Of a DNA stretch of 64,000 bases, positions 8,704 to 17,098 are shown piece by piece. Source of the stretch: CATQHD01 sp965202675. GTDB taxonomy: Bacteria; Actinomycetota; Acidimicrobiia; Spongiisociales; Spongiisociaceae. Each line of letters begins with the position of its first letter. Position 1 is the first letter of the stretch. The notes below the pieces were generated by a model. The model was given only the letters and a program-made list of their open reading frames with translations. It did not search any database and was not told where the DNA came from. Made by a program: the position numbers and the translations under genes. The DNA lies in contig OZ241842.1 of the NCBI GenBank assembly GCA_965202675.1, positions 124,001 to 188,000 on the forward strand. Reading direction: 5' to 3'.

Positions 8704-9276
8704 TCAGCCGGGTTCGTTGCCGGGCTTCCACTTGATCGAGCAGCCCATCGAGGGGTATTGGGGTTCGGGGGCCGGACGGCCCGCCAGCACCGCATCCACC
8801 GCCGCCCGCAGGTCCTCCCCGGTAACCGGCGTATCCGAGTTGGGCCGCGAGCTGTCGAACCTGCCCCGGTAGACGAGGGTGCGGTCCGGTCCGAACAGGA
8901 AGAAGTCGGGGGTGCAGACCGCCGTGTAGGCCTTGGCCGCCTCCTGGGTCTCGTCGTAGAGGACCGGGAAGCCGTATCCCCGCCGGCGGGCAACGTCGCC
9001 GAGCAGCTCGGGAGAGTCCTCGGGGTAGTTCTCGGCGTCGTTGGCGCTTATCCCGACTATGGACACCTCCGAGCCGCGGCAGTCGCGGCTGAAAGCGGCC
9101 AGGCCGTCCTGGACATGCACCACGTACGGGCAGTGGTTGCACATGAATATCACCACCAGCGCCCGGCTGCCGGCCAGGTCGGCGAGGCGGACCCGGCCGC
9201 CGCTCACCGTATCCGGCAGATCGAAATCGGGGGCGGGGGTGCCGAGCGGCAGCATCGTTGAAGAAACTACGGGCAT
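8704..9276 (-). CDS. thioredoxin-fold peroxiredoxin/thiol-disulfide protein (AhpC/TSA type)
   Basis: A 190-residue cytoplasmic protein; no signal peptide is visible. It has the APDFDLPD opening of AhpC/TSA proteins and a redox site Cys46-Asn-His-Cys49 in FMCNHCPYVV, followed by the cis-proline region near CTPDFFLF. This CxHCPYV group is a widespread thioredoxin-family branch of poorly known physiological role. Its upstream region, 73 bases from the start, carries the MITE-like element at 9349-9551, which may have altered its promoter. Confidence 0.85.
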   Translation of the reverse strand: MPVVSSTMLPLGTPAPDFDLPDTVSGGRVRLADLAGSRALVVIFMCNHCPYVVHVQDGLAAFSRDCRGSEVSIVGISANDAENYPEDSPELLGDVARRRGYGFPVLYDETQEAAKAYTAVCTPDFFLFGPDRTLVYRGRFDSSRPNSDTPVTGEDLRAAVDAVLAGRPAPEPQYPSMGCSIKWKPGNEPG

Positions 9277-9348
9277 GGCAGGCTCCGTCGATAGGGGAAT
9301 GGACCCCGCCAGGATACACGCCCCGGAGGCGGGGCGGCCTGCGCCGGC

Positions 9349-9551
9349 TAGATGGGTAGTTCCAAGGGATAAGGGTTTTGTTTCCGCCGGCCAACCGCGG
9401 AAACACGCCGATTACAGGCACAGCCCAATCGCCGAGAAGCCGAGCTAAGCGGCTCATTCGTCATCATCCTGGTTATCATATGCTTTGTAATCAATCTAAA
9501 CTATGATTATATACCCTTTCTAGTCATGGCAACCTCGGAACTACCCATCTA
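9349..9551 (+). mobile_element. MITE-like element, copy 1
   Basis: A 203-bp AT-richer island with perfect 15-bp terminal inverted repeats, TAGATGGGTAGTTCC at the left and its complement at the right. A copy at 39704-39907 in opposite orientation matches over its full length, by eye about 95% identical. It codes for nothing and contains internal palindromes (GTTTCCGC/GCGGAAAC). The outer TA dinucleotides fit a 2-bp TA target duplication, as made by IS630/Tc1-type transposases. The right terminal repeat supplies the TAG stop of the HNH gene. Confidence 0.8.
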
Positions 9552-10055
9552 GGTGTGCGCGGCCTGCAGGTACGGACCCCAGTGGGGGTCGCGCGACTTG
9601 CCGAGCGCCGCGTACAGCCATCCCTGGTAGCTGGGGGTGGTGGGGGTCCTGGTCAGCTTGAGGCCGGCCTGTCCGGGAAGGCGGTTGCCCTTGCGGATGT
9701 TGCATCGGCGGCAGCAGGCCACCACGTTCTCCCAGGAGTGCTTGCCGCCGTGTGATTTCGGGACGACATGGTCCAGACTCTCTGCGGGGGCGGTGCAGTA
9801 CTGGCAGCGGTTGCCGTCGCGGGCGAAAACCGCGGTGCGGGTCAGCGGAACCCGCCGGTGGTAGGGGACCTTCACGTAGTTGCGGAGGCGCACCACCGAG
9901 GGGACCTCGACCGCGCTTTCGGCGCTGCGCCAGGTGCGGTCGCCGGCCGCCACGGTCTCCGCCTTGGCGCGCAGCACCAGCACCACAGCCCGCCGTGCGC
10001 TCACGACGGACAGCGGTTCGTAGGTTGCGTTGAGAACCAATGCTCGCTCGGCCAT
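9549..10055 (-). CDS. HNH endonuclease-family protein
   Basis: A 168-residue protein with the McrA-like zinc-HNH motif: Cys84 and Cys87, then LDHVVPKSHGG (His96), then a CCRRCNIRKGNR block with Cys115 and Cys118. This short form opening ALVLNATYEPLSVVSARRA is conserved across Actinomycetota and is usually a single housekeeping-like gene of unknown role, not a restriction enzyme with a partner methylase; none is nearby. ATG 10055 follows GGAGAAAG. The stop codon lies inside the terminal repeat of the MITE-like element, so the native C-terminus may have been altered by that insertion. Confidence 0.88.
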   Translation of the reverse strand: MAERALVLNATYEPLSVVSARRAVVLVLRAKAETVAAGDRTWRSAESAVEVPSVVRLRNYVKVPYHRRVPLTRTAVFARDGNRCQYCTAPAESLDHVVPKSHGGKHSWENVVACCRRCNIRKGNRLPGQAGLKLTRTPTTPSYQGWLYAALGKSRDPHWGPYLQAAHT

Positions 10056-10201
10056 CTTTCTCCATCCCGGGCAATCCGGAGAGCCGGCCCTACGATACCA
10101 ACAGCTGCGTCCATATCCGGCCGCCGCCGATATCCGGTCTCCGCCGGGCCGATTGACACCCGGCTCTCCCGGCGGAGCGCGTCTGCCCGCCGCTTCGGGG
10201 G

Positions 10202-10642
10202 TCAGGAGCAGTCGGAGCAGAACCCTTCGATCTCGAGCGCGTGCCCGGTGGCGGTGAAGCCCGGCGGTCCGGTTGCTTCCGCCACCAGCGCGGCGAGGGC
10301 CCCCTCCCAGGCCTCCGGCAGTTCCACATCGTCGACTGCGCGGCATCGGCCGCACACCAGGTGATGGTGGTGGCCCATCAACCACTCGGCCAGCTCGTAG
10401 CGGATGTTCTTGCCGCTGCCGTGGTGGGGGGAGAGCACCCCTGCTCCGGTCAGCACCGAAAGGGAACGGTACAGGGAGGAGATGGGCACCCTTCCGTCCA
10501 GATCTTCATACAGCTCCGTCGCCGACCGGGGGCCGGCGGCGGAGGCCAGGACCCGCACCACCTTCCGGCGCCCCTTCGTGTAGCGGATGCCGGACGCGGC
10601 GAGGCGCGCCGCTACCTGTCGGCCGATCTGCTGGCCGGCCAT
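10202..10642 (-). CDS. Fur-family metal-responsive repressor
   Basis: A 146-residue winged-helix regulator. It has the N-terminal helix RYTKGRRKVVRVL, the DNA-recognition region ISSLYRSLSVL, the metal site HHHHLVCGRC and a C-terminal CSDC pair that would make a structural zinc site. It cannot be assigned to Fur, Zur or another branch from sequence alone; the two CxxC pairs favour Fur or Zur. It is divergent from the mraZ cluster and shares a 290-base control region with it. Confidence 0.88.
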   Translation of the reverse strand: MAGQQIGRQVAARLAASGIRYTKGRRKVVRVLASAAGPRSATELYEDLDGRVPISSLYRSLSVLTGAGVLSPHHGSGKNIRYELAEWLMGHHHHLVCGRCRAVDDVELPEAWEGALAALVAEATGPPGFTATGHALEIEGFCSDCS

Positions 10643-10835
10643 GGAACCCTCCTGCGGACGGCCCGGGGTTGGCTGCGTTCTGCGGGAGCGAGAAACGCGG
10701 CCGGACGGTTGCCGCCGCCCGGCGAACCGCCTGCCTGATCTCTCTCATGATAACAACCCGATTGGGAATCGAAACGACGCCGGCTTGCTCGGCGCCGGGG
10801 AGGCCCGCGGCGGCGGGGGCAGGAAATTTGGCAAA

Positions 10836-10880
10836 AGTGAAAAGAAGTGGTAAAAAGTGGATCAAAGTGGGTTATAGTGG
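10836..10880 (+). promoter_or_regulatory. MraZ operator: five 10-bp-phased AGTGG boxes
   Basis: AGTGA at 10836 and AGTGG at 10846, 10856, 10866 and 10876 repeat with an exact 10-bp period, each preceded by A-rich bases. MraZ is known to bind phased GTG-rich repeats upstream of its own gene and repress the dcw operon. A TATAGT at 10873-10878 inside the last box could be a -10 element, which would let MraZ occlude the promoter directly. The array lies 52 bases before the mraZ GTG. Confidence 0.85.
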
Positions 10881-10932
10881 GGGAGCAGACAGGACCCAGG
10901 GGCGGCTTGGGCGAGATGACGGGAAGGAACAA

Positions 10933-11364
10933 GTGTTTCTCGGTCAATACCAGCACACGGTGGACGGGAAGGGGCGGCTGGTGCTTCCCGCCCGGTACCG
11001 CAACCGGCTGGTCGACGGCTGCGTGATAACCAAGGGCCAGGAAAGGTGCCTGTACGTGTTCCCCCTGGACAGGTGGGAGGAGGAAGTGGCGAAGTACCGG
11101 AATCTGTCCCGGACGGACGCCCGCGCCCGCCGCCTCGCCCGCGCTTTCTTCGCCGGCGCCATCCGCCAGGAGCCGGACGCGGCCGGCCGGGTGCAGCTTC
11201 CCGCCCGGTTGCGGGAGTACGCGGACCTGGGAAAGCAGGTAACGGTGATCGGCGTCGAGGACCGCGCCGAAATATGGAACACGGAAGCCTGGGAGGAGTA
11301 CGACGAGCAGGCCGACGAGTTCTACTCGAGCATAGAGGAGGCTTTATCGGAATACGGCGTCTGA
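10933..11364 (+). CDS. mraZ: transcriptional regulator MraZ
   Basis: MraZ is a double AbrB-like DNA-binding protein that controls the dcw cluster. Two such domains are visible in the 143 residues, each with a DGKGRLVLPARYR- or DAAGRVQLPARLR-like core (near residues 10 and 85). The GTG at 10933 gives the standard opening FLGQYQHTVDGKGR and has AAGGA upstream; the open frame before it is not homologous. It starts the division cluster and its operator lies just upstream. The 122 bases before rsmH are unusually long for this cluster. Confidence 0.95.
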   Translation: MFLGQYQHTVDGKGRLVLPARYRNRLVDGCVITKGQERCLYVFPLDRWEEEVAKYRNLSRTDARARRLARAFFAGAIRQEPDAAGRVQLPARLREYADLGKQVTVIGVEDRAEIWNTEAWEEYDEQADEFYSSIEEALSEYGV

Positions 11365-11486
11365 CTGTGAAAACCCCGCACCCGGCCGGCGCCTCGATGA
11401 CCTGCTCATCGCCAGCCCTCCGGAGACCAATGGAATGCCCCTACTCCGCCCGCACTCTGTTTGGTATCACAACCGGGGGGCTGGCA

Positions 11487-12425
11487 ATGAGCAAGGCATC
11501 GAATACCCAATATACCGCAGGCCGCCGGCCCTACCACACCCCGGTGATGCCGGAGGAAGTAGTAGCCCTGTTCGCGCCGCTGGAGGAAGGGCTGATAGTC
11601 GACGCCACCTACGGCGGCGGCGGCCACTCCTCGGCTCTGCTCGACCGTCTGAACGAGAAGGTCCGCGTGCTCGGCATCGACCGGGATCCGGAGGCCGTCG
11701 ACCGCGCCGCGGTCCGGGAACGGCTCGAGCTGGCGGTCGGCAACTTCGGCGAGCTGGACGCCGTCCTGCGGAACCGGGGGATCGGCGAGGCCGCCGGGGT
11801 GCTGTTCGACCTGGGAGTGTCGGGCCGCCAGCTGGACGAGGCCCGGCGCGGTTTCTCCTACCGCCGCGACGGCCCGCTCGACATGCGTATGGGCCCCGAC
11901 GCCGCCGAGTCCGCCCACGCGGTGGTGAACCGGACATCCGTCCCGGAGCTGGCCCGCATCATCCGCACCCTCGGCGAGGAGCGGTTCGCCCTGCGGATCG
12001 CCCGCGCCGTTTGCGAAGCCCGCCCCATCGACTCCACCGGGCGTTTGGCCGAGGTGGTGAAGCAGGCCGTCCCCGCCGCGGCCCGCCGTTCCGGAGGCCA
12101 CCCCGCCCGGCGCACCTTCCAGGCCGTGCGGATGGCGGTCAACGACGAGCTGGGGGCCCTGTCGTCGGGGCTGGACCACGGTATCCGCGTCCTCCGACCC
12201 GGCGGCCGGTGTGTAGCCATTGCCTATCATTCGTTGGAAGACCGGCTGGTCAAGCAACGGTTTCGCCGGGGCGAGGGCCGCGCCCCCGGTCCCGTCCTTC
12301 CGGTCCCTCCGCCGGTGGAGCTGAAGGTGCTCACCCCCAAGCCGCTCCGCCCCCTGCCCGGAGAGGTCGTCTGCAACCCCCGGTCCCGGAGCGCCCGCCT
12401 GCGCGCCGCGGAGAAGGCGGCATGA
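11487..12425 (+). CDS. rsmH: 16S rRNA m4C1402 methyltransferase
   Basis: SAM-dependent methyltransferase (MraW) acting on 16S rRNA. The 312-residue protein shows the YHTPVMPEEVV opening, the SAM motif DATYGGGGHS, the FDLGVSGRQLDEARRGFSYR signature and the late AYHSLEDRLVKQRFR motif. ATG 11487 lies six bases after a GGGGGG tract. The stop overlaps the ftsL ATG by four bases. Length and order are as expected for the family. Confidence 0.95.
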   Translation: MSKASNTQYTAGRRPYHTPVMPEEVVALFAPLEEGLIVDATYGGGGHSSALLDRLNEKVRVLGIDRDPEAVDRAAVRERLELAVGNFGELDAVLRNRGIGEAAGVLFDLGVSGRQLDEARRGFSYRRDGPLDMRMGPDAAESAHAVVNRTSVPELARIIRTLGEERFALRIARAVCEARPIDSTGRLAEVVKQAVPAAARRSGGHPARRTFQAVRMAVNDELGALSSGLDHGIRVLRPGGRCVAIAYHSLEDRLVKQRFRRGEGRAPGPVLPVPPPVELKVLTPKPLRPLPGEVVCNPRSRSARLRAAEKAA

Positions 12426-12778
12426 CCGTCCGGCCCCTGCGCTCCGTCGAGGCCGTCCGGACCCCGCTCAGGGTGGTAAGCGGGCGCCGGTTGTCCCTGT
12501 CCTCCGTTTTCGGATGGGTGCTGTACACCGCGGCGGTGGTGGGCGCCTTCCTGTCCCTCTTCCTCTTGCGCGGCGCGGCTGACGAGTCGGCCTACGAGAT
12601 CCGCCGGATAGAGCGGCAGATCGAGCTCGAGCTCGACCGCCGGCACCTGCTGCAGCTCGAGAAGACCCGTCTCGAAGAGCCCGAGAAGGTCAACTCGATC
12701 GCCGAGAGGATGCTGGGCATGGTCCTGCCCGACGACGTAATACCGGTAAACCCGATCAGAAGGGTCGACGGGAGTTGA
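12422..12778 (+). CDS. ftsL: FtsL-like cell division protein
   Basis: A 118-residue bitopic membrane protein: basic cytoplasmic N-terminus, one transmembrane helix (about 29-50), then a periplasm-side coiled coil with heptad leucines (about 55-90). Sequence is poorly conserved in this family, so the call rests on topology, size and place between rsmH and ftsI. It would join FtsQ and FtsB in the divisome core that activates FtsW-FtsI. It is coupled to rsmH by ATGA. Confidence 0.85.
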   Translation: MTVRPLRSVEAVRTPLRVVSGRRLSLSSVFGWVLYTAAVVGAFLSLFLLRGAADESAYEIRRIERQIELELDRRHLLQLEKTRLEEPEKVNSIAERMLGMVLPDDVIPVNPIRRVDGS

Positions 12779-12802
12779 CGCGGTCGATCCCCATGAGACG
12801 CG

Positions 12803-14581
12803 ATGAGGCAGCCCGCAGTGAAGGCGAATAGTCCAGGCATCGAGGCAAAGGGGCGGCGGGCCGGCCGCTCGGTAGACATCCGCCTGTTCACCGTGGTGCT
12901 GCTGTTGATGGTGACTTGGGCGGCCATCGGGTTCCGGTTGTTCCGGGTGCAGGTGGTTGACGCCGCCGGTTACAAGGAAGCGGCGGAGGGGCAGCGGCTG
13001 CGGGTCGAAGAGACCTCCGCCGCCCGGGGGATCATCTACGACCGCCAGGGCCGGGAGTTGGCGATCAGCGTCGAGTCGCGGTCGGTATACGCCAATCCCC
13101 GCCAGATCGAGGACCCGGGGGAGGCCGCCTTCCTGCTCGGCGAGATCCTCGATATGAATGTCCACCGCCTGCGGGAAAAACTCGACTCGACCTCCACCTT
13201 CGTGTTCGTGGCCCGCCAGGTGGAGGAGGAAGAAGCCGAGGCGGTAAAGCAACTGGAACTGCCCGGCGTCCATTTCCTCACCGAGCCCAAGCGGGTGTAT
13301 CCGTCGGGCATCCTGGCCGCCCATACGGTGGGCTTCGTCGATATCGACTCCAAGGGAATCGAAGGCCTCGAGGCGCAGTACGACGAGCTGCTCACCGGCG
13401 CTCCGGGGCGCGTCCTGGCCGAGCGGGCGCCGGGAGGGCAGGTGATCCCGCACGGCCGTTACGAGGTGCGGCCGGCCGTTCCCGGCGCCGACCTGCTTAC
13501 TTCCCTCGACCGAGAGGTGCAGTTCTACGCCTATCAGGGGTGCCTGTCGACCCTCGAGCAAACGAGGGCGGAGCGCTGCACGGTCGTAGTGCTGGATCCG
13601 TCCACCTTCGAAGTGTTGGCCATGGCGGTGGTGCCTTCCTTCGACCCCTCGAACCGCACCGGCCTGGATCCCTCCAGCGGCATCCTCTCCAACTCCGCGG
13701 TGCGCTCCGTGTACGAGCCGGGTTCCACCCAGAAGGCGGTCACCCTGTCCGCCGCCCTGGAGGAAGGGGTGGTCGAATGGGACACCCTGTACCTGGTGGA
13801 TGACAATATCGAGGTGGTGAACGGGGCCTGCGAAGACGAGGAACTGATCGGGTGCTTCAGAGACGTAGAACCCCATGATCCGACCATGATGACCGTCAAG
13901 GACTGCGTCCGGCTCTCCTCCAACGTATGCACCGTTCAGATCGGCCAGGATCTGGGTTCCGACCTTCTGGCCGGCTATCTGGATTCGTTCGGATACGGAA
14001 ACGTCACCGGCATCGACTTCCCCGGCGAGGCGCGGGGATTCGTCAACCTGCCCCATGGATGCCCGACCTGCCCGGCCTCCGCCTCGATCGGTTATTCCCT
14101 GTCCGTTTCCCCGCTCCAGATGGCGTCGGTGTACGCCACCATCGCCAACGGAGGCCTGCGGATGGCGCCCCGGCTGGTTACCGGGATCGTGGACGGCAAC
14201 GGCGTGAACCGGCTCCCGCCGGTTCCTACCGTGAGGGTCCTCTCCGAGCACGCCGCCCGCCGGGTGCGCCTGCTCCTCAAGACGGTGGTGGACGACGGCA
14301 CCGGAATCCATGCCGCGGTCCGGGGCTTCACCGTGGGCGGCAAGACGGGGACCACCCGCAAGTTCGACAACGAGCTCGGCATCTACACGGACGACTACGT
14401 GGCCAGCTTCGTGGGGATGGCGCCCGTCGAGGATCCCCAGCTGGTGATCGCGGTCGTCATCGATTCGCCCCAGGGCGAAAGCACGCTGGAACGCACCGGC
14501 GGGATGGTGGCCGCTCCCTTGTTCTCCGAGATCATGGAAGCGTCTCTCCACCAGATGGGGGCGAGCCCGGATGCCCGCTGA
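12803..14581 (+). CDS. ftsI: division-specific transpeptidase (class B PBP, FtsI/PBP3)
   Basis: Crosslinks septal peptidoglycan with FtsW. The 592-residue protein has one N-terminal membrane anchor (about 28-50), a dimerisation domain and a transpeptidase domain with Ser308-x-x-Lys311 (EPGSTQK), Ser372-Ser-Asn374 and Lys514-Thr-Gly516. There is no PASTA domain. Unusually it carries several cysteines outside the membrane, including one next to the SSN motif (Cys376), two in an acidic insert near residues 350-360 and CPTC near 418; these may form disulfides. The gene overlaps murE by 11 bases. Confidence 0.94.
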   Translation: MRQPAVKANSPGIEAKGRRAGRSVDIRLFTVVLLLMVTWAAIGFRLFRVQVVDAAGYKEAAEGQRLRVEETSAARGIIYDRQGRELAISVESRSVYANPRQIEDPGEAAFLLGEILDMNVHRLREKLDSTSTFVFVARQVEEEEAEAVKQLELPGVHFLTEPKRVYPSGILAAHTVGFVDIDSKGIEGLEAQYDELLTGAPGRVLAERAPGGQVIPHGRYEVRPAVPGADLLTSLDREVQFYAYQGCLSTLEQTRAERCTVVVLDPSTFEVLAMAVVPSFDPSNRTGLDPSSGILSNSAVRSVYEPGSTQKAVTLSAALEEGVVEWDTLYLVDDNIEVVNGACEDEELIGCFRDVEPHDPTMMTVKDCVRLSSNVCTVQIGQDLGSDLLAGYLDSFGYGNVTGIDFPGEARGFVNLPHGCPTCPASASIGYSLSVSPLQMASVYATIANGGLRMAPRLVTGIVDGNGVNRLPPVPTVRVLSEHAARRVRLLLKTVVDDGTGIHAAVRGFTVGGKTGTTRKFDNELGIYTDDYVASFVGMAPVEDPQLVIAVVIDSPQGESTLERTGGMVAAPLFSEIMEASLHQMGASPDAR

Positions 14582-16037
14582 GCCGGTCAGGCTGTCTGCC
14601 GTCGCAGAAAGGGTCGGCGGCTGCCCTAACGGGCTCGGCGACCCTCTGATCTCGGACGTTGCCCACGACAGCCGCCGGACGGGGCCGGGCTTCCTGTTTG
14701 CCGCCCTCCCCGGCCTCGAGACCGACGGACGCGCCTTCGCCGGGGATGCGGCCGCCCGCGGAGCAGCGGCGGCGCTGGTCGAGGGGGAGTTCCTTCCCCT
14801 GGCGCTGCCCCAGATCAAGGCGCCGGACGCGCGCCGGGCGCTGGGGGAGGCGGCCGCCCTGGTGCACGGCGATCCGACCCTCCGGTTGGACGTGATCGGC
14901 GTGACCGGCACCAACGGCAAGACCACCGTTACCCTGATGATCGAGTCCATCGCCCGCGCCGCCGGCCGGCCTTTCGGCAGGATCGGCACGCTCGGCGCCC
15001 GTCTGCCCGGGGGCGGCGAGCCCCTGGCGCTCACCACGCCGGAGAGCTCCGACCTCCAGCGCCTCTTCGCCGCCATGTTGGAACGGGGGGCGGCGCTGGC
15101 GGCGGTGGAGGTGTCGTCGCACGCCATGGCTCTTCACCGGGTCGAGGGAACCTCGTTCGCGGTGGCCGCCTTCACCAACCTGTCCCAGGACCACCTGGAC
15201 TTCCACGGGACCATGGAGGATTACTTCGCGGCCAAGCGCGCCCTCTTCGACGGACGCGCCGCCGCCCACGTGATCGACGTCACCGACCCGCCCGGCCGCC
15301 GCCTGGCGGAGCAGGCGCCGGGTGCGGTCGTCACGGTGGGCTTCGGCGCCGACCGGGATGTGGGGGTCACCGCCGCCGAGGCGGACCTGTCGGGCGCCCG
15401 GTTCGTCTGCCGGGCGGGCGGCGAGGAGGCGGAGATCAGGATAGGCCTCGGGGGGTTCCACAACATCCGCAATGCGGCGGTGGCGGCCGCCTGCGCCCGG
15501 CAGACGGGGATCGGGATGGCCGAGATAGCCGAGGGCCTGGAAGCGGTGGAGCGGATCCCCGGCAGGTTCGATCCGGTGGCGGCCGGGCAGCCTTTCACGG
15601 TGCTGGTGGACTACGCCCACACCCCGGCCGCGGTGGAGGCGGTGGTAGACGCCGCTCTGGAATACTGCCGGGGGTCGGTAATCGTGGTGGTGGGAGGCGC
15701 CGGCGGGCGCGACCCTTCCAAGCGGCCCCTGCTCGGGGCGGCGGCCGCCCGCGCCCATCTGGCGGTGATCACCTCCGACAACCCCCGGTTCGAGGATCCC
15801 GAAGCGCTGGTGGCGGAGGTGGCGGCCGGGGCGGCGGGGGGCCGGGCCGAAGTGGTGGCGGAGGTGGACAGGAGGGCGGCTATCGGGCTGGCGCTGGGGA
15901 GGGCGCGCCCGGGGGATGCGGTGCTCATCCTCGGAAAGGGCCACGAGCAGTTCCAGTATCTGGGCGGCGGGGCGGCGCCGTTCGACGACCGGGCGGTGGC
16001 CGCCTCCTTTCTCACAGACGGGGGCGCCCGCCCGTGA
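14571..16037 (+). CDS. murE: UDP-MurNAc-L-Ala-D-Glu--meso-diaminopimelate ligase
   Basis: ATP-dependent ligase adding the third stem-peptide residue. The 488-residue protein shows the TGTNGKTT P-loop (about 112-119), the AxEVSSHA region, the FHNIRNAAVA hinge and the DNPR motif at 403-406, which marks selectivity for meso-diaminopimelate over lysine. The cell wall is therefore predicted to be DAP type. In most dcw clusters murF follows, but here mraY begins within the murE stop (GTGA). Confidence 0.95.
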   Translation: MPAEPVRLSAVAERVGGCPNGLGDPLISDVAHDSRRTGPGFLFAALPGLETDGRAFAGDAAARGAAAALVEGEFLPLALPQIKAPDARRALGEAAALVHGDPTLRLDVIGVTGTNGKTTVTLMIESIARAAGRPFGRIGTLGARLPGGGEPLALTTPESSDLQRLFAAMLERGAALAAVEVSSHAMALHRVEGTSFAVAAFTNLSQDHLDFHGTMEDYFAAKRALFDGRAAAHVIDVTDPPGRRLAEQAPGAVVTVGFGADRDVGVTAAEADLSGARFVCRAGGEEAEIRIGLGGFHNIRNAAVAAACARQTGIGMAEIAEGLEAVERIPGRFDPVAAGQPFTVLVDYAHTPAAVEAVVDAALEYCRGSVIVVVGGAGGRDPSKRPLLGAAAARAHLAVITSDNPRFEDPEALVAEVAAGAAGGRAEVVAEVDRRAAIGLALGRARPGDAVLILGKGHEQFQYLGGGAAPFDDRAVAASFLTDGGARP

Positions 16038-17098
16038 TCGCCATGCTCGCATCGGCGACGGTGGCCTTCGCGGTTGCCATATTCGGCACCGCATACGCCA
16101 TCCGCCTGTTCCGCGCCTGGAACGTCGGCCAGTTCATCCAGGAGGAGCTGGAAGGCCACATGCACAAGCGGGGCACCCCCACCATGGGGGGAATCGTTAT
16201 CGTCTTGGCGGTGATGGCCGGATACGCCGCCTCGCATCTCCACCTCCAGGTGCGGGAGGGCGGGGGCGTCGGGTGGGGGGTGAGGGAGTTCGAGGCCCCC
16301 GGCTTGTTGGCGGTCGGCGCCATCGCGGGGATGGCGGTCATCGGGTTCATCGACGACTACCAGAAGCTGTCCCGGTACCGCAATCAGGGCCTGGGCATCG
16401 CCGCCAAGCTGGTCGGGCAGCTGGCCATCGCCGGGTTCTTCGCCTGGGGGGCGGTGGCCTCGGGGACGGCCACCTCGATCGGGTTCATCCGCCCCATCAC
16501 GGCGGATCTGGGGGTGTGGCTGTTCGCGGTATGGGCGCTGCTGGTGATCACCGGATTCGCCAACGCGGTCAATATCACCGACGGGCTGGACGGCTTGGCG
16601 TCGGGGTCCGGCGCCCTGGCGGCCGGCGCCTATATGATCATCGCCTTCTGGATATTCCGAAACCCGGAGGTGTACCGGGTGGAGGGAGGCCTCGAGCTGG
16701 CCGCGGTTGCCGCCGCCATGCTGGGGGCTCTGCTGGGGTTCCTGTGGTGGAACGCCGCCCCCGCCCGGATCATCATGGGCGATGTGGGTTCCCAGGCGAT
16801 GGGCGGGGGGATCGCCGCCCTCGCCCTGCTCACCAACACCCACCTGCTCCTCGCCGTCATCGGCGGCCTGTATGTGGTGGAGACCCTCTCGGTGATCATC
16901 CAGGTGGCCGGGTTCCGGTGGTTCGGCGGGCGGCGGGTGTTCCGCATGGCCCCCGTCCACCACCACTTCGAGCTCAAGGGTTGGCCGGAGACCACCGTGA
17001 TAACCCGGTTCTGGATACTGGCCGCCATCGGCGCCGCCATGGGCCTGGGCCTTTTCTACGGGGACTTCCTGGCCGCCGGGGGTGTGGAGGGCGGATGA
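16034..17098 (+). CDS. mraY: phospho-MurNAc-pentapeptide translocase
   Basis: Polytopic membrane enzyme that attaches the UDP-MurNAc-pentapeptide to undecaprenyl phosphate, making lipid I. The 354-residue protein has about ten membrane helices and the family motifs HxHKxGTPTMGG near residue 40, FIDDYQKL (Asp pair) and NITDGLDGLA, then the C-terminal HHHFELKGWPE. The GTG start overlaps the murE stop, and the stop overlaps the murD ATG, so it is coupled on both sides. Confidence 0.95.
   Translation: MIAMLASATVAFAVAIFGTAYAIRLFRAWNVGQFIQEELEGHMHKRGTPTMGGIVIVLAVMAGYAASHLHLQVREGGGVGWGVREFEAPGLLAVGAIAGMAVIGFIDDYQKLSRYRNQGLGIAAKLVGQLAIAGFFAWGAVASGTATSIGFIRPITADLGVWLFAVWALLVITGFANAVNITDGLDGLASGSGALAAGAYMIIAFWIFRNPEVYRVEGGLELAAVAAAMLGALLGFLWWNAAPARIIMGDVGSQAMGGGIAALALLTNTHLLLAVIGGLYVVETLSVIIQVAGFRWFGGRRVFRMAPVHHHFELKGWPETTVITRFWILAAIGAAMGLGLFYGDFLAAGGVEGG

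Noticed and set aside
9349..9551. Small regulatory RNA gene instead of a MITE
   Set aside because: Although it has internal hairpins, the terminal inverted repeats, TA ends and apparent empty site fit a mobile element better; a transcript cannot be excluded.
10831..10880. Short phased repeats as a possible CRISPR
   Set aside because: Ten-base period, five copies, no spacers; position and sequence fit a MraZ operator. No CRISPR array or cas gene was seen.
12227..15127. 966-codon open frame on the minus strand across ftsL-ftsI-murE
   Set aside because: It is antisense to three well-conserved genes and its translation is low-complexity and arginine/glycine-rich, as expected of shadow frames in high-GC DNA.
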